A DNA stretch of 64,000 nt from Patescibacteria group bacterium (GCA_026004455.1 BPJE01000001.1:124001-188000); one strand, 5' to 3'. Positions 9,947 through 19,893 are shown, numbered from the stretch's first letter. Translations and numbers: made by a program. The notes: a model not told the origin generated them from the sequence alone.

Positions 9947-11520
9947 AAAAAAAATTATCAATAATAATATTAATTATTATTGCATTTTTTTCCACTAATC
10001 TTTTTCTTTTTAAATTAACCGCCTCTCCTCCATCTTTAAATGCCGATGAAGCTACTAATGCTTATGATGCTTATTCAATTTTAAAAACAGGCAAAGATCA
10101 ATATGGAAATTTTTTACCGCTTAGATTTAAATCTTTTGGTGATTATAAACTACCTCTTCTTACTTATTTAGCTATACCTTGGATAAAATTTTTTGGTTTA
10201 AATGAATTAGCAATAAGACTTGTTAATTTACCTTTTGTTTTTTTATTTCCTTTTGTTGTTTATTTTTTAACACAAGAGCTATTTAGAAAAAAACTTATTA
10301 GTTTAATCGCCTCTTTTTTAATCGCTTTTGCTCCAGGATTACAACTTTTAAGTCGTCAAGCTCATGAAGGTTATTTGACAGCTTTTTTTTTAACAACTAG
10401 TTTTTATTTTTTTGTTAAATTTTTAAAAACCAAAAACATTATTCATTATTCATTATTCATTATTATTTTTTTATTATCTTTATTTGGATATCATTCAACA
10501 CGAATTTGGATTGGATTTTTTCTTATTTGGATAATCTATTTTATCTACAGAAAAAAGTTTAATCTAAAATATTTATTATTATTTTTAACAATAATTTTCA
10601 TTTTTTCAATCACTGATATTTTATACAAACCAACAAGAATTTCTAATTTACTTTTTTTTAATAATGAAGGTTTTGTAAGTAAAACTAAAGAATTACAAAA
10701 TGAAGCAAAAAATAGATATTTATACAATGAATTTATTGTTGGAATTAAAGAAATTATTAATCAGTATTTAGTATATATATCACCTCAATTTTTGATTATT
10801 GAAGGCGATAAAAACTATCGTTTTGGCTTTCCTGGAGTTTCACCTATCACTTTAATTGAGTATATATTTTTATTTATTGGTTTTTATTTTTTATTTAAAA
10901 ATAAAGAAAAATGGCGTTATTTTATCACAACAGCATTTTTTTTTGCACCTTTATCTGGTTCTTTAACATGGGCTGGACAATCAATTACTCGTACTATTTT
11001 TATTTTTATTCCATTATTAATAATCTCATCTTATGGCTTTTTTAATTTTATTAAAAAAAGAAATACTATCCTTCCCTTAATACTAACTACTTTCTACTTA
11101 ATACTTTTATTTTATAGTTGGGAATTTTATCTATATCATTATCCAAAAAGAGCCATTGTTATCCGCAGTTGGCAAGCGGGATATAAAGAATTAGTAAACT
11201 ATATAAAAGAAAATTACAATAAATTTAACAAATTTTACATTACTAAAAAAAATGGCCAACCATATATTTTTTTACTTTTTTACTTAAAATATCCTCCAGA
11301 AAAATATCAAAAAATTGCCCAATTAACACCTCCTGATCAATATGGTTTTGGTCAAGTAAAAGAGTTTGATAAGTTTTATTTTGATACTTGGCCAGTTAAA
11401 GAAAAAAATAATTATGTAATTATTGGTTTTCCTGATGATTTTGATTTAAAAACAGAAAAAAATCTTAAAGAAATAAAAATTGGTACAGAAACAATTTTTT
11501 TAATAAAAGAGGTTAAATAA
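9939..11520 (+). CDS. Polytopic membrane glycosyltransferase (GT39/PMT-like), single-base frameshift near the start
   Basis: Continuous coding runs from about 9955 to 11520, but no start codon occurs in frame before 10375. The ATG at 9939 joins this frame if the ten-A run at 9945-9954 had nine A; the protein would then begin MIKKKLSIII with a signal-anchor helix. The first external loop carries LNADEATNAYDAYSI, the acidic Asp-Glu motif of PMT/ArnT-like GT-C enzymes, and GDYKLPLLTY follows, a common feature of the family. About nine more helices and a soluble C-terminal domain of about 100 residues follow; total about 526 residues. It overlaps the GT2 gene by 8 nt and converges on the CPBP gene with an 8-nt overlap. 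Confidence 0.65.
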
Positions 11521-12181
11521 AAACTAAGGCAATAATAATATTATAAAAAGCATGAATTAAAATTGGAGCAACTAAACTTTTTTGAAGTAAAAAAATTAAT
11601 CCATTAATCATTGATAACAGTAAATCAGTTGTCATAAACATCAAAAGTAAATTACCAGTAATTTTTGGATTAGTAAACAAAATTGGTACATGTAAAAAGA
11701 AAAATAAAATACTTGAAAAAAAAGTTGTTGAATAAACATTTTTTGATTCATTATATAATTTTTTTAAAACAAACCCTCTTGATAAAATTTCTTCAGTTAT
11801 TCCTGTTGCTAATGCAGTAATAATAATTAAAAATAATTTTTCCCAACCTGGAAAATTAGATATCAAAACAAATTTTTTTTCTCGAAAATAAAAAGATAAA
11901 ATTGCGCTTAATAAAAATATTCCACCAATTACTAAACTATTAAAAACATCTTTTATAATAATTTTTGGTTTTAAATGAATATAAAGACTTTCTAAAATTG
12001 GTTTTTTATCAATATTTTTAATATAATAAAAAACTGGTAAAACAAAAATTAATGGCTTAGCAATAAATTCATCAAACCACTCAGGCATCCTAAAGTAATT
12101 CCTATAAAAAGCCCAAATAATTAAAATTACTGCCCAAAAATTTAAAGCTCTTTGGGTAGGAGTGATTTTGGCTTTTTTCAT
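11513..12181 (-). CDS. CPBP-family intramembrane metalloprotease (CAAX protease/Abi)
   Basis: A 222-residue membrane protein with six to seven hydrophobic segments. Its family signature is present: ITEEILSRGFVL (EExxxR, around residues 130-141), FFLHVP in a later helix (metal-ligand His), and a C-terminal LIHAFYN (third motif). CPBP proteins are Rce1-like glutamic-type or metal proteases acting on membrane substrates; in bacteria some mature exported peptides or act in stress responses. The ATG at 12181 lies 7 nt after the rpoD stop on the same strand, so it is probably co-transcribed with dnaG and rpoD. Substrate unknown. Confidence 0.8.
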   Translation of the reverse strand: MKKAKITPTQRALNFWAVILIIWAFYRNYFRMPEWFDEFIAKPLIFVLPVFYYIKNIDKKPILESLYIHLKPKIIIKDVFNSLVIGGIFLLSAILSFYFREKKFVLISNFPGWEKLFLIIITALATGITEEILSRGFVLKKLYNESKNVYSTTFFSSILFFFLHVPILFTNPKITGNLLLMFMTTDLLLSMINGLIFLLQKSLVAPILIHAFYNIIIALVFI

Positions 12182-12188
12182 ATCTTAA

Positions 12189-13280
12189 TTATTCCAAAAA
12201 ATCTTTTAATTTTCGAGCTCTGGTTGGATGTTTAAGTTTTCTTATTGCTTTAGCTTCAATTTGTCTTATTCTCTCACGAGTTACTTTAAATTCTTTTCCT
12301 ACTTCCTCAAGCGTCTTTGGTTTCCCATCTTCAAGTCCAAATCTCATAATCAAAACTTTTTTTTCTCGTGGAGATAAAGTGTCTAAGACTTTATTTAAAG
12401 CATCTTTCAAAAGTTCTTTCGAAACCTTATCATACATTGTTGGTTGATTAGCATCAGCAACAAATTGCTCTAAAGTTGCTTCTTTATCATCACCAATTGG
12501 AGTTGATAATGATCTTGGTTGTTGAGAAATTTTAATTAAATTTTCTATCTCATCAACTGATAGTTGCATTTCTTTAGCAATCTCTTTTATTTTTGGTTCA
12601 CGACCAAGCTTTTGAGTTAATTTTCTTTGAGTTTTATAAAATCTATTAATCTGATCAACCATATGAACAGGAATTCTAATTGTTCTTGATTGATCAGCAA
12701 TGGCTCTTGTAATTGCTTGTCTTATCCACCAAGTAGCATAAGTTGAAAATTTAAATCCTCGTCGCCAATCATATTTTTCCACTCCACGAATCAATCCTTT
12801 ATTACCTTCCTGAATTAAATCTAAAAAAGATAGTCTCCTACCTAAATATTTTTTGGCAATTGAAACAACCAACCTCAAATTGGCTTTAATTAATTTTTCC
12901 TTTGCTTCTTCATCTCCTTTTTCATATCTTTTTGCTAATTCTATCTCTTCGTCAAAAGATAAAAGAGGTGTTTTTCCAATCTCTTTTAAATACATTTTTA
13001 TCGGATCAAGCGATTCACCATGTTTTAACACCACTAACTGTTCTAATTCTTTTTCTATTTCTTCAACTGATTTTTTTGCTTCATATTCCTCTCTTGTTGA
13101 AATAGTCTCAAAAATATCTATTCCTTGCTTTAAGGCCTCATCAAAAAAATTATCAATTTCCTCAATATGTTTTTCTGGTTCAGAATAAACTAAAAGAATA
13201 TCGTCTTGAACTAAAAATCCATCTTCTTTTCCTTGTTTAAGAAGGTCTGTTAAAGTTTTTGGTAGAGTTGGCTTATTCAT
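12189..13280 (-). CDS. rpoD: RNA polymerase primary sigma factor
   Basis: A 363-residue group 1 sigma factor. It has a short region 1.1-like acidic N-terminus (about residues 1-90), region 1.2 beginning at [11 protein letters not shown], region 2 with the core-binding and -10 melting helix ([14 protein letters not shown] to [13 protein letters not shown], about 134-192), region 3 ([12 protein letters not shown]) and region 4 with the helix-turn-helix [23 protein letters not shown] (about 320-345) that reads -35 boxes. It lies 16 nt after dnaG on the same strand, the classic dnaG-rpoD arrangement. A TAGAAT box seven nt before its ATG, within the dnaG 3' end, suggests an additional own promoter. 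The conserved regions fit the TTGACA/TATAAT promoters seen here. Confidence 0.95.
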   Translation of the reverse strand: MNKPTLPKTLTDLLKQGKEDGFLVQDDILLVYSEPEKHIEEIDNFFDEALKQGIDIFETISTREEYEAKKSVEEIEKELEQLVVLKHGESLDPIKMYLKEIGKTPLLSFDEEIELAKRYEKGDEEAKEKLIKANLRLVVSIAKKYLGRRLSFLDLIQEGNKGLIRGVEKYDWRRGFKFSTYATWWIRQAITRAIADQSRTIRIPVHMVDQINRFYKTQRKLTQKLGREPKIKEIAKEMQLSVDEIENLIKISQQPRSLSTPIGDDKEATLEQFVADANQPTMYDKVSKELLKDALNKVLDTLSPREKKVLIMRFGLEDGKPKTLEEVGKEFKVTRERIRQIEAKAIRKLKHPTRARKLKDFLE

Positions 13281-13287
13281 AAGTGTA

Positions 13288-13293
13288 ATTCTA
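13288..13293 (-). promoter_or_regulatory. -10 box of rpoD, leaderless spacing
   Basis: On the minus strand TAGAAT ends 7 nt before the rpoD ATG (13280). It lies between the dnaG stop and rpoD. No good -35 is visible, so support rests on hexamer and spacing. Confidence 0.35.
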
Positions 13294-13296
13294 CTA

Positions 13297-15051
13297 TTAA
13301 CTTAATAATTTTTCTACTTCTTTTAATTTTTTATTTAATTCTAATAATTTTTCTTTATTATTATCATCACCTTCAAGTAATTTTTTTATTTGTCTTTTAA
13401 GAGAATTTTTTTTAATTTCTGTTAATAATTTTTTAAAATCTTTATTAGTTAATGATTCCTCAACTGAAGCAAAAAGATATAACTCATCAAATACAGCCCT
13501 TAACTCTTGTGATAATTTTGAAATAAACTGATTTAGATCCAATTTATTTTTGTTATTTTTCTCCTCTAAAAAAATTTCTACGATTTTCTTATATGATGGT
13601 TGTTGAAAATCATCGCAGTTTAAAAAATTAAAAACTTGCTCTGCTAATAAAAACGGATTATCTGATTGAAAAATATAACTTAATAAATATTTTTCCAAAA
13701 TTAACTCTCGATCTTGTTTTGTTGTTTTTTGAGAAAATTTTAATTTTGTGATTTCTTGTTGTTTTTTATTTTTTTTAATAATTTTTAACATCATTTCAAT
13801 GCTTTCTTGAGTAACATTTAAAACAGTGGCTAATTTTTTTACATAATAAGACCTAATAATTGGATTAAGAATCTTTTCAATAAAAGGTAAAACAAAATCA
13901 GCAATCTTTTTTTTATCAAAAGAAGTATCTTCTGGATATTTTTTCTTTGCAACATCAATTAAAAAATCATAAACTGGAATTGGTTTTTTAATTTGTTTTT
14001 TAAAATTTTTTAAATCTAATCTTACTGCCTCATCTGGATCTTTACCTGAAGCTAAAGAAACAACTCTTATATCAAACTCTAATCTTTCTGCCTCCTCAAT
14101 ACTTCTTTTTGTTGACTCAATTCCTGCCTCATCCATATCCAACATCAAAGTAATTCTGTCTGTATATCTTTTTAAAAGTAATAATTGCTCATTTGTTAAA
14201 GCTGTCCCTTTTATAGCAACAAAATTAGTAAAACCATACTGATATGGACTAATCACATCAAACTCACCTTCAACTAGATAAACATTATTTTCTTTTTTTA
14301 TTGTTTCTTTTGCTAAATTTATTCCAAACAAAGTTTCTCTTTTATGATAAATTGGTGTTTCTGGAGAGTTAATATATTTTGCTTCTTTTTTATCATTATC
14401 TAAAATTCTTCCTGAAAAACCAACGATTAATCCTCGACTATCTTTTATTGGAAAAATTAATCTACCTCTAAACCTATCATAATAATTACCATTTTCGTTT
14501 TTAACTAACAAACCATTTTCAAACATCTCCTCTTCAGTAAATTTTTTCTTTTTTAAAAAATTTTTTAAAGAATCCCAAGAATTTGGTGCATAACCTAATT
14601 GAAAAGCTTTAATTGTTGGTTCTTTAATTTGTCTTGATTTTAAATAATCAAATGCTTTTTGACCATATTTTTGATTTTTTAAAATATATGAAAAAAATTC
14701 TGCCGCCAATAAATTCATATTGATAAATCTTTCTTTTTTCTTCCAAACTTTATCTTCAAAACTGATTTTTTTTAAAGTAACACCAGTTTTTTGAGCTAAT
14801 TCTTTTAAAGCCTCATAAAAAGTAATATTTTCCCATTTCATTAAAAACTTAATCAGATCTCCTCCTTCATTACATGCTCCAAAACAATGCCAAATCTGTC
14901 TATCTGGAGAAACAATAAAAGAAGGAGTTTTTTCTTGATGAAAAGGACAAAGAGCTTTAAAATTACGACCTGCTTTTTTTAAAGTAATAAAACTTCCAAT
15001 AAAATCAACAATATCAATTCTCTTTTTTACCTCCTCAACCGAATTATCCAT
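13297..15051 (-). CDS. dnaG: DNA primase
   Basis: A 584-residue primase that makes RNA primers at the replication fork. The N-terminal CHC2 zinc finger is [11 protein letters not shown] followed by [12 protein letters not shown] (about residues 37-68). The TOPRIM catalytic core contains [14 protein letters not shown] and the metal-binding LMLDMDEAG (about residues 262-315). The C-terminal part, about residues 440-584, is Lys-rich and helical and is where the DnaB-interacting domain lies in other primases. The ATG at 15051 precedes the usual [18 protein letters not shown] start. It is followed by rpoD after 16 nt, the macromolecular synthesis operon arrangement without rpsU. TAAAAT with an extended TGC lies 6 nt before the ATG. 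Confidence 0.95.
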   Translation of the reverse strand: MDNSVEEVKKRIDIVDFIGSFITLKKAGRNFKALCPFHQEKTPSFIVSPDRQIWHCFGACNEGGDLIKFLMKWENITFYEALKELAQKTGVTLKKISFEDKVWKKKERFINMNLLAAEFFSYILKNQKYGQKAFDYLKSRQIKEPTIKAFQLGYAPNSWDSLKNFLKKKKFTEEEMFENGLLVKNENGNYYDRFRGRLIFPIKDSRGLIVGFSGRILDNDKKEAKYINSPETPIYHKRETLFGINLAKETIKKENNVYLVEGEFDVISPYQYGFTNFVAIKGTALTNEQLLLLKRYTDRITLMLDMDEAGIESTKRSIEEAERLEFDIRVVSLASGKDPDEAVRLDLKNFKKQIKKPIPVYDFLIDVAKKKYPEDTSFDKKKIADFVLPFIEKILNPIIRSYYVKKLATVLNVTQESIEMMLKIIKKNKKQQEITKLKFSQKTTKQDRELILEKYLLSYIFQSDNPFLLAEQVFNFLNCDDFQQPSYKKIVEIFLEEKNNKNKLDLNQFISKLSQELRAVFDELYLFASVEESLTNKDFKKLLTEIKKNSLKRQIKKLLEGDDNNKEKLLELNKKLKEVEKLLS

Positions 15052-15057
15052 ACCTAT

Positions 15058-15063
15058 ATTTTA
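15058..15063 (-). promoter_or_regulatory. Extended -10 box of dnaG, leaderless spacing
   Basis: On the minus strand TGC-TAAAAT ends 6 nt before the dnaG ATG at 15051. No clear -35. The extended TGN favours a real promoter. Confidence 0.4.
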
Positions 15064-15099
15064 GCATTATGATAAGGAAAATAATAATAAATAAACAAA

Positions 15100-15188
15100 T
15101 AATAAATTTTTAATCAATAATTAAAAAAACTCAAAGTTTAAATGTCAAATGTCAAAACTAAAACTAAAAACTTAAAACTACATTTTTT
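15100..15188. repeat. A/T-rich repeats with approximate 7-bp period, left flank
   Basis: The left part of the 312-bp gap between dnaG and the next gene has no open frame. It carries degenerate repeats such as AAATGTCAAATGTCAAAAC and AAAACTAAAAACTTAAAAC. The unit resembles GTCAAAA/CTAAAAA with a period of about seven bases, the same type as in the right flank and inside lig and valS. Confidence 0.45.
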
Positions 15189-15253
15189 TGTCATCCCAAC
15201 CTTGAGTCGTGTATCCAGGAAAAAATGGATTCCTGGTCAAGCCAGGAATGACA
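15189..15253. repeat. GC-rich palindromic intergenic element
   Basis: The element is bounded by inverted ends TGTCATCC (left) and GGAATGACA (right). Inside is a perfect hairpin TTCCTGG-TCAAG-CCAGGAA at 15230-15248 and a smaller TCCA/TGGA pair. Base composition is near 48 percent GC in surroundings that are nearly all A/T, so the segment is foreign to its context. The outline (TGTCAT ends, nested hairpin, about 65 bp) matches small palindromic elements dispersed in many bacterial genomes, and the element at 32591-32654 has the same ends. No gene is visible in it. Confidence 0.6.
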
Positions 15254-15267
15254 GTATTTTCTTTATT

Positions 15268-15360
15268 TCTTTTTTTCATTTTTCATTTTGACTTTTGACT
15301 TTTGAATTTTGAATTATTAATTATATTTGATATTTTATATTTGATATTTTATATTTAATA
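15268..15360. repeat. A/T-rich repeats with approximate 7-bp period, right flank
   Basis: Repeated units such as TTTTGAC TTTTGAC TTTTGAA TTTTGAA are followed by longer TTTGATATTTTATA units running up to the start codon at 15364. The same words recur at 32079-32100, 50425-50466, 57392-57434, 59003-59057 and 60124-60172. The final TATTTAATATAT could serve as promoter -10 for the gene at 15364. Confidence 0.5.
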
Positions 15361-15363
15361 TAT

Positions 15364-16797
15364 ATGATCTATCTTTATTTAAGTACTAATATTATTAAGG
15401 TTCTTCAATTAAAAAAAACCTTATTAAAACAAGAAGAGGTGGTTTTTTTTGAAAAAAGTTATGAAACTAATCTTCTTGAAAAAGATAAACCAGTTAATAT
15501 CGATCTTTTAGCTTCAGCTATCAAAGAAGTAATCTCAAATTTAAATCAAAAAAAAATTAATGACAATCAAGTAATCTTAATTTTACCTCAAGAGACTTTT
15601 TATTTTTTCAGAACTGAAATACCATCTGATATTGCTCCAACTGCTATTCATTCATTTATTAATGACAAAGCTTCAGCAGTTTTACCAATTATGCCTGAAG
15701 AATTAATCTTTGATTATTATATTAAAGATAATAATAATCAAAAAATTGTTAACTTTTTTGGCTTAAAAAAAGAAAATTTTTCTCTTTTTCAACAAGCTTT
15801 TTCTTTAATTGATTTAAAAATAGTAAATATTATCCCGGAAACATTAACTTATTACAAACTTTTTGAGAAAACTTTAAGAACGGACAAAAAAGAAAATATC
15901 TTATACATAAATTTAGAAAAAAATTATTTTTATGGATATTTATATGACAATTTTGGATTAATTAATAGCGAAAAGATTTTTCAAAGAACTGAAAAAGAAG
16001 ACGAATATGTGATCAATATAAAAAAAATTATCTCTCAAATTGAAGAAAATAAAATTAAAATTAATCGTTTGATTTTATCAGGGTCTCAGTCTGAAAATAT
16101 AAGACAAGATACATTTACAAAAGATGTTGGTGTTTGGACAAATCCTTTAAAAAGAATTGTTCCTAATTTTTATGATAACTATATCAAAATGTTAATTGTT
16201 GATAAAGATAAAATTTTTCCAGTATTAGTCTATGACTCTTGTTTTGGTGGTTTTATTTTTGAAAAAGAAGAAAAATTTTCGCTTTTAAAAAATAATTATT
16301 TAAAATTTGAAAAAAAATCATTAAATTTTGAAAAATCAAAACTACCAAAAAAAGAAATATTATTATTTTTAAGTTCTTTCATTATTTCCTTTGTTTTATT
16401 TTATTTGCTAACAAATCTTAGTCATATTAAATCACCTATTTCTTTTGTTAAAACTACTCCCACTCCTAGCCCCTCACCTTTACCATCACTAACACCAACC
16501 CCCACCTTTAAAAAAGAAGATTTAAAAATTCAGGTCTTAAATGGTTCAGGAATTGCTGGAAAAGCCTCAGAAATGAAAAATATTTTGAAGAAAAAAGGCT
16601 ATGGAGAAATTATCACTGGAAATGCTGATAATTTTGATTATAAAATCACTGAAATTCAAGTTAAAAAAGATAAAATTGCCGCTTCTAATATGATTAAAGA
16701 TGATTTAAAAGATTATCTATCAACTTTTAAAGAAACTATTCTTGATGACCAAAAAACACCCGATGTCATCATCATCATTGGTACTGATTTTAAATAA
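15364..16797 (+). CDS. PilM-like membrane protein with C-terminal LytR_C domain
   Basis: A 477-residue protein of three parts. Residues 1-320 resemble the actin-like ATPase fold of PilM (start IYLYLSTNIIKVLQL, then LILPQETFYFFRTEIPSD as in type IV pilus PilM proteins), but with weak phosphate motifs, so it may not bind ATP. One transmembrane helix follows (about 338-357), then a Thr/Pro/Ser linker (TPTPSPSPLPSLTPTPT), and a C-terminal LytR_C-type domain beginning LKIQVLNGSGIAGKA and ending VIIIIGTDF. In other bacteria LytR_C follows cell-wall polymer ligases. The chimera would link a cytoplasmic PilM-like domain to the envelope. It has its own start after the repeat region and precedes prfB by 36 nt. 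Confidence 0.65.
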   Translation: MIYLYLSTNIIKVLQLKKTLLKQEEVVFFEKSYETNLLEKDKPVNIDLLASAIKEVISNLNQKKINDNQVILILPQETFYFFRTEIPSDIAPTAIHSFINDKASAVLPIMPEELIFDYYIKDNNNQKIVNFFGLKKENFSLFQQAFSLIDLKIVNIIPETLTYYKLFEKTLRTDKKENILYINLEKNYFYGYLYDNFGLINSEKIFQRTEKEDEYVINIKKIISQIEENKIKINRLILSGSQSENIRQDTFTKDVGVWTNPLKRIVPNFYDNYIKMLIVDKDKIFPVLVYDSCFGGFIFEKEEKFSLLKNNYLKFEKKSLNFEKSKLPKKEILLFLSSFIISFVLFYLLTNLSHIKSPISFVKTTPTPSPSPLPSLTPTPTFKKEDLKIQVLNGSGIAGKASEMKNILKKKGYGEIITGNADNFDYKITEIQVKKDKIAASNMIKDDLKDYLSTFKETILDDQKTPDVIIIIGTDFK

Positions 16798-16833
16798 AAT
16801 CTTCTTCTTTGATATAATAAAAAGAATAATTTT

Positions 16834-17841
16834 ATGGAAAAAGAGGAATTAGAAAAAAAATTAACAGCCATTTTAGAAAAAGCTAATATCCAAGAAAAAA
16901 AAGAGTTAATTCTATCTTTAGAACAACAAACTCAAACTAATGATTTTTGGCAAGATCCAAAACAAGCTGCTGAAACTATGAAAAAACTTAATGATTTGAA
17001 AAAAGAAGTAGATGATCTTGAGATGATGCAACTTTTATATGAAGAAAATCAGTATGATGAATTAATAAACCTCATTAAAAAATACGAAGTTCTTCTATTT
17101 TTATCTGGACCATATGATAAAGGTGGTGCAATTTTTTCTATTCATGCTGGTCAAGGCGGTACTGAAGCCATGGATTGGTCAAATATGCTTTTTCGAATGT
17201 ATACTCGTTATTTTGAAAAAAAAGGTTGGCAGTTTGATGAAGTTGATCGAGTTGCCGGTGAGGAAGCTGGTATTAAAAGCTCAACTATAAATGTTATCGA
17301 TAATTTTGCTTATGGTCATCTTAAAGCTGAAGCTGGTGTTCATCGACTTGTTCGTCAATCACCTTTTAATGCCGATAAACTTCGTCAAACATCTTTTGCT
17401 TTAGTTGAGGTATTGCCAATTATTGAAGGTAAAGAAATTGAGATAAAAGAGGAGGATTTAGAATGGCAATTTTTTAGATCAGGTGGTCATGGCGGACAAA
17501 ATGTTAATAAAGTTGCCACTGCTGTCCGACTTATTCATAAACCAACAGGAATTGTTGTCACTTCTCAAAGCGAAAGATATCAAGGAGCTAATCGAGAAAC
17601 TGCTTTAAAAATCTTAAAAGGAAAACTTTGGCAAATGGAGGAAGAAAAAAAACAAAAAACTATCTCTAATTTTAAAACTGGAGTAATTGCTTCTTGGGGA
17701 AGACAAATAAGAAGCTACGTTCTACATCCATATAAACTTATAAAAGACTTAAGAACTGATTATGAAGAAACTAATGTTGATAAGGTTTTAGATGGTGATA
17801 TTGATGAATTTATTGAAGCTTATTTAAAATCTCAAAAATAA
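16834..17841 (+). CDS. prfB: Peptide chain release factor 2
   Basis: A 335-residue class I release factor. RF2 marks are the SPF tripeptide ([12 protein letters not shown], around residue 175), which reads UGA and UAA stops, and the GGQ loop in [14 protein letters not shown] (around residue 220), which triggers peptidyl-tRNA hydrolysis. The N-terminal helical domain and [12 protein letters not shown] (start of domain 2) are intact. Unlike E. coli prfB the gene has no internal UGA frameshift; it is open from its ATG. A TATAAT lies 15 nt before the start, so any leader is about nine bases. The gene shows that UGA is used as a stop in this organism. Confidence 0.95.
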   Translation: MEKEELEKKLTAILEKANIQEKKELILSLEQQTQTNDFWQDPKQAAETMKKLNDLKKEVDDLEMMQLLYEENQYDELINLIKKYEVLLFLSGPYDKGGAIFSIHAGQGGTEAMDWSNMLFRMYTRYFEKKGWQFDEVDRVAGEEAGIKSSTINVIDNFAYGHLKAEAGVHRLVRQSPFNADKLRQTSFALVEVLPIIEGKEIEIKEEDLEWQFFRSGGHGGQNVNKVATAVRLIHKPTGIVVTSQSERYQGANRETALKILKGKLWQMEEEKKQKTISNFKTGVIASWGRQIRSYVLHPYKLIKDLRTDYEETNVDKVLDGDIDEFIEAYLKSQK

Positions 17842-17850
17842 TTTTTTTAT

Positions 17851-17879
17851 TTGCTATTTTTTTTATAAATTGTTATTCT
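17851..17879 (+). promoter_or_regulatory. Promoter of the anchored OB-like protein gene, leaderless spacing
   Basis: TTGCTA (17851-17856), a 17-nt spacer, and TATTCT (17874-17879), with 7 nt to the ATG at 17887. It may also drive ftsEX and the M23 gene downstream. Confidence 0.5.
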
Positions 17880-17886
17880 AAATAAT

Positions 17887-18315
17887 ATGGAAAATAATAA
17901 TTTAATTCATCGTTTAGATAAAAATTCTGAAAAAACTGGGGTTAGTTATGGTGCTTTTTTTGTTTTTGTCGCTATTTCTGTCATTTTAGGAACAATTCTT
18001 GGTTTTTTAATTACTAAATTAACAAAAACAAAAACAATCACTATCGCTCAAAAATCAGAAAAAGCTGTTGGTGTTGTTGATAAAAAGACATTTAAAGATA
18101 AAGCTGAAGGCATACTTCGTGAAGGTGGAATTGATGGTGAAGGAAATTTTCATTTAGAGCGCCCAGGAGGAGAATCACAAAATGTTTATTTAACCTCAAC
18201 CACTGTTGATTTATCTTTATATGTTGGAAAAAAAGTCAGAGTTTGGGGAAAAACATTTTCCGGTGAAAAAGCTGGTTGGCTTATGGATGTTGGATTAGTT
18301 GAAATCTTAAAATAA
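17887..18315 (+). CDS. Membrane-anchored hypothetical protein with a possible OB-like domain
   Basis: A 142-residue protein with one transmembrane helix (about residues 24-45) and an external domain of about 90 residues. The domain ends in VYLTSTTVDLSLYVGKKVRVWGKTF-type strands resembling small OB-fold domains. I do not recognise a named family. Its TAA overlaps the ftsE start by one base (TAATG), so it is translationally coupled to ftsE-ftsX and the M23 peptidase gene. That context suggests a role at the envelope during division, but this is inference from position only. Confidence 0.55.
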   Translation: MENNNLIHRLDKNSEKTGVSYGAFFVFVAISVILGTILGFLITKLTKTKTITIAQKSEKAVGVVDKKTFKDKAEGILREGGIDGEGNFHLERPGGESQNVYLTSTTVDLSLYVGKKVRVWGKTFSGEKAGWLMDVGLVEILK

Positions 18316-18992
18316 TGATAATCTTTGATAAAGTCACAAAAAAATTTCCTTTAGGTAATTTTGCTCTTAATGATGTTTCTTTTGAAATAGAAAATAATGA
18401 TTTTGTTTTTTTAGTTGGACCATCAGGAGCAGGAAAAACTACTATTATTAAACTAATTATTAGAGAAATTATTCCATCTTCTGGAACAGTTATTATTGAT
18501 GATTTTGATATTTCTTCTTCAAGCTTCAAAAACACAAGTCAATTAAGACAAAAAATTGGTGTGGTTTTTCAAGATTTTAAAATTCTTTTTGATAAAAATG
18601 TTTTTGAAAATGTTGCTTTAAGCTGTCAAATAAAAAAGATTAAAACTTCAGAGATAAAAGAAAAAGTCAAAAAAGCCCTTGATCTTGTTGGACTGTTAAA
18701 AAAAGAAAAAGTTTTTCCAATTCAACTTTCAGCTGGAGAGCTACAAAGAGTAGCAATTGCCCGAGCAATCGTTGATGATAGAAAATATCTTTTGGCTGAT
18801 GAACCAACTGGCAATCTTGACCCAAAAACCAGTTGGGAAATCATGAAAATTTTTAAAAAACTTGAAGGAAAAAAAACTATTATTATTGCCACTCACAATA
18901 ATGATATTGTTAATAGTTTTCAAAAAAGAGTAATTACTTTAAAAGAAGGAAAAATTATTAAAGATCAAAGGAAAGGAAGTTATCAAATATGA
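18315..18992 (+). CDS. ftsE: Cell division ATP-binding protein FtsE
   Basis: A 225-residue ABC ATPase. Walker A is GPSGAGKTT (about residues 36-44), the Q-loop lies in VFQDFKIL, the signature is LSAGELQRVAIARAI, Walker B is LLADEPTGNLD (Asp-Glu pair), and the switch His is in IIATHN. FtsE partners with FtsX to gate a cell-wall hydrolase at the septum. Its TGA stop overlaps the ftsX ATG (ATGA), and a peptidase gene of EnvC type follows. The start ATG at 18315 overlaps the previous stop by one base. Confidence 0.92.
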   Translation: MIIFDKVTKKFPLGNFALNDVSFEIENNDFVFLVGPSGAGKTTIIKLIIREIIPSSGTVIIDDFDISSSSFKNTSQLRQKIGVVFQDFKILFDKNVFENVALSCQIKKIKTSEIKEKVKKALDLVGLLKKEKVFPIQLSAGELQRVAIARAIVDDRKYLLADEPTGNLDPKTSWEIMKIFKKLEGKKTIIIATHNNDIVNSFQKRVITLKEGKIIKDQRKGSYQI

Positions 18993-19885
18993 AAGAAATC
19001 ATTAAATCAATAAAAAGAACACCATATCAATCTTTAACTGGTTTCTTAGTCTTATTTTTTAGTTTATTTTTATCTTTGATAATTTTATCTTCTTTAAGTT
19101 TTGTTAATGGGCTTCTTAATTATCTGGAAACTATACCCCAAGTTACTGTCTATTTTCAACCTAAAACTCCTGAAAATAATATTTTTAAAATACGAGATGA
19201 ATTATCACAGTCAGGAAAAACTTTATCAATAAAATATATTTCTCAAAACGAAGCTTTTAATATCTATAAAAATTTAAATAAAGATAATCCCTTGCTTTTG
19301 GAAATGGTTTCGGCTGATATTCTACCTCCTTCTCTTGAAATTTATGCTAAAAAACCAATATATTTACCAGAAATTGCTGAATATTTAAAAAAACAACCTG
19401 ATGTTGATGAGGTTCAATTTCAAAAAGATATAGTTGATAAATTATTAAATCTAACTAATATTTTAAGAAAAACAAGCTTTGTCTTTTTTGGATATTTGAT
19501 ATTAATGTCAGTTGTCGTTTTGACAACAACTATTTCTTTTAAAATTGCTTTAAAAAAAGATGAGATCGAACTTTTAAAACTTCTTGGAGCTACTAACTCT
19601 TATATCAGAAAACCATATCTTAAAGAAAGTTTATTTTTAGCATCAGTAGCCGCTAGTTTATCTTTTTTGATTTTGCTTGGATTATATTTTTATATTGTTC
19701 CTTTTTTAAATAATTATTTTAGTGGTATTTCTCAATTATATCTTGATCTTAACTTTATAAAACTTCAAGTTTGGCCATTTGATCTAGTATTTTTTGGTAT
19801 TTTATATTTAATCACTTTAATATTTGCTTGGTTAATCGCTTATCTTTCTTCTTATCTTGCCACCAATAAATATTTAAAAGTATAA
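18989..19885 (+). CDS. ftsX: Cell division protein FtsX (permease component)
   Basis: A 298-residue membrane protein with four helices: residues about 20-45, then an extracellular domain of roughly 120 residues (TVYFQPKTPENNIFKIRDEL to VDEVQFQKDIVD), followed by three C-terminal helices near 165-190, 215-240 and 260-285. The KLLGATNSYIRKPYL loop between helices 2 and 3 is typical of FtsX. With FtsE it forms a type VII ABC transporter that activates a periplasmic or extracellular hydrolase. Start overlaps the ftsE stop by 4 nt; the M23 gene follows after 8 nt. Confidence 0.9.
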   Translation: MKEIIKSIKRTPYQSLTGFLVLFFSLFLSLIILSSLSFVNGLLNYLETIPQVTVYFQPKTPENNIFKIRDELSQSGKTLSIKYISQNEAFNIYKNLNKDNPLLLEMVSADILPPSLEIYAKKPIYLPEIAEYLKKQPDVDEVQFQKDIVDKLLNLTNILRKTSFVFFGYLILMSVVVLTTTISFKIALKKDEIELLKLLGATNSYIRKPYLKESLFLASVAASLSFLILLGLYFYIVPFLNNYFSGISQLYLDLNFIKLQVWPFDLVFFGILYLITLIFAWLIAYLSSYLATNKYLKV

Positions 19886-19893
19886 TAAAATTG

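Noticed and set aside
10440-10475. ATTCATTATTCATTATT tandem repeat as a CRISPR-like or regulatory repeat
   Set aside because: It lies inside a transferase gene, codes Ile/His/Tyr-rich helix and has no spacers.
16834-17841. Programmed +1 frameshift in prfB
   Set aside because: The gene is open from its ATG to its stop without an internal UGA.
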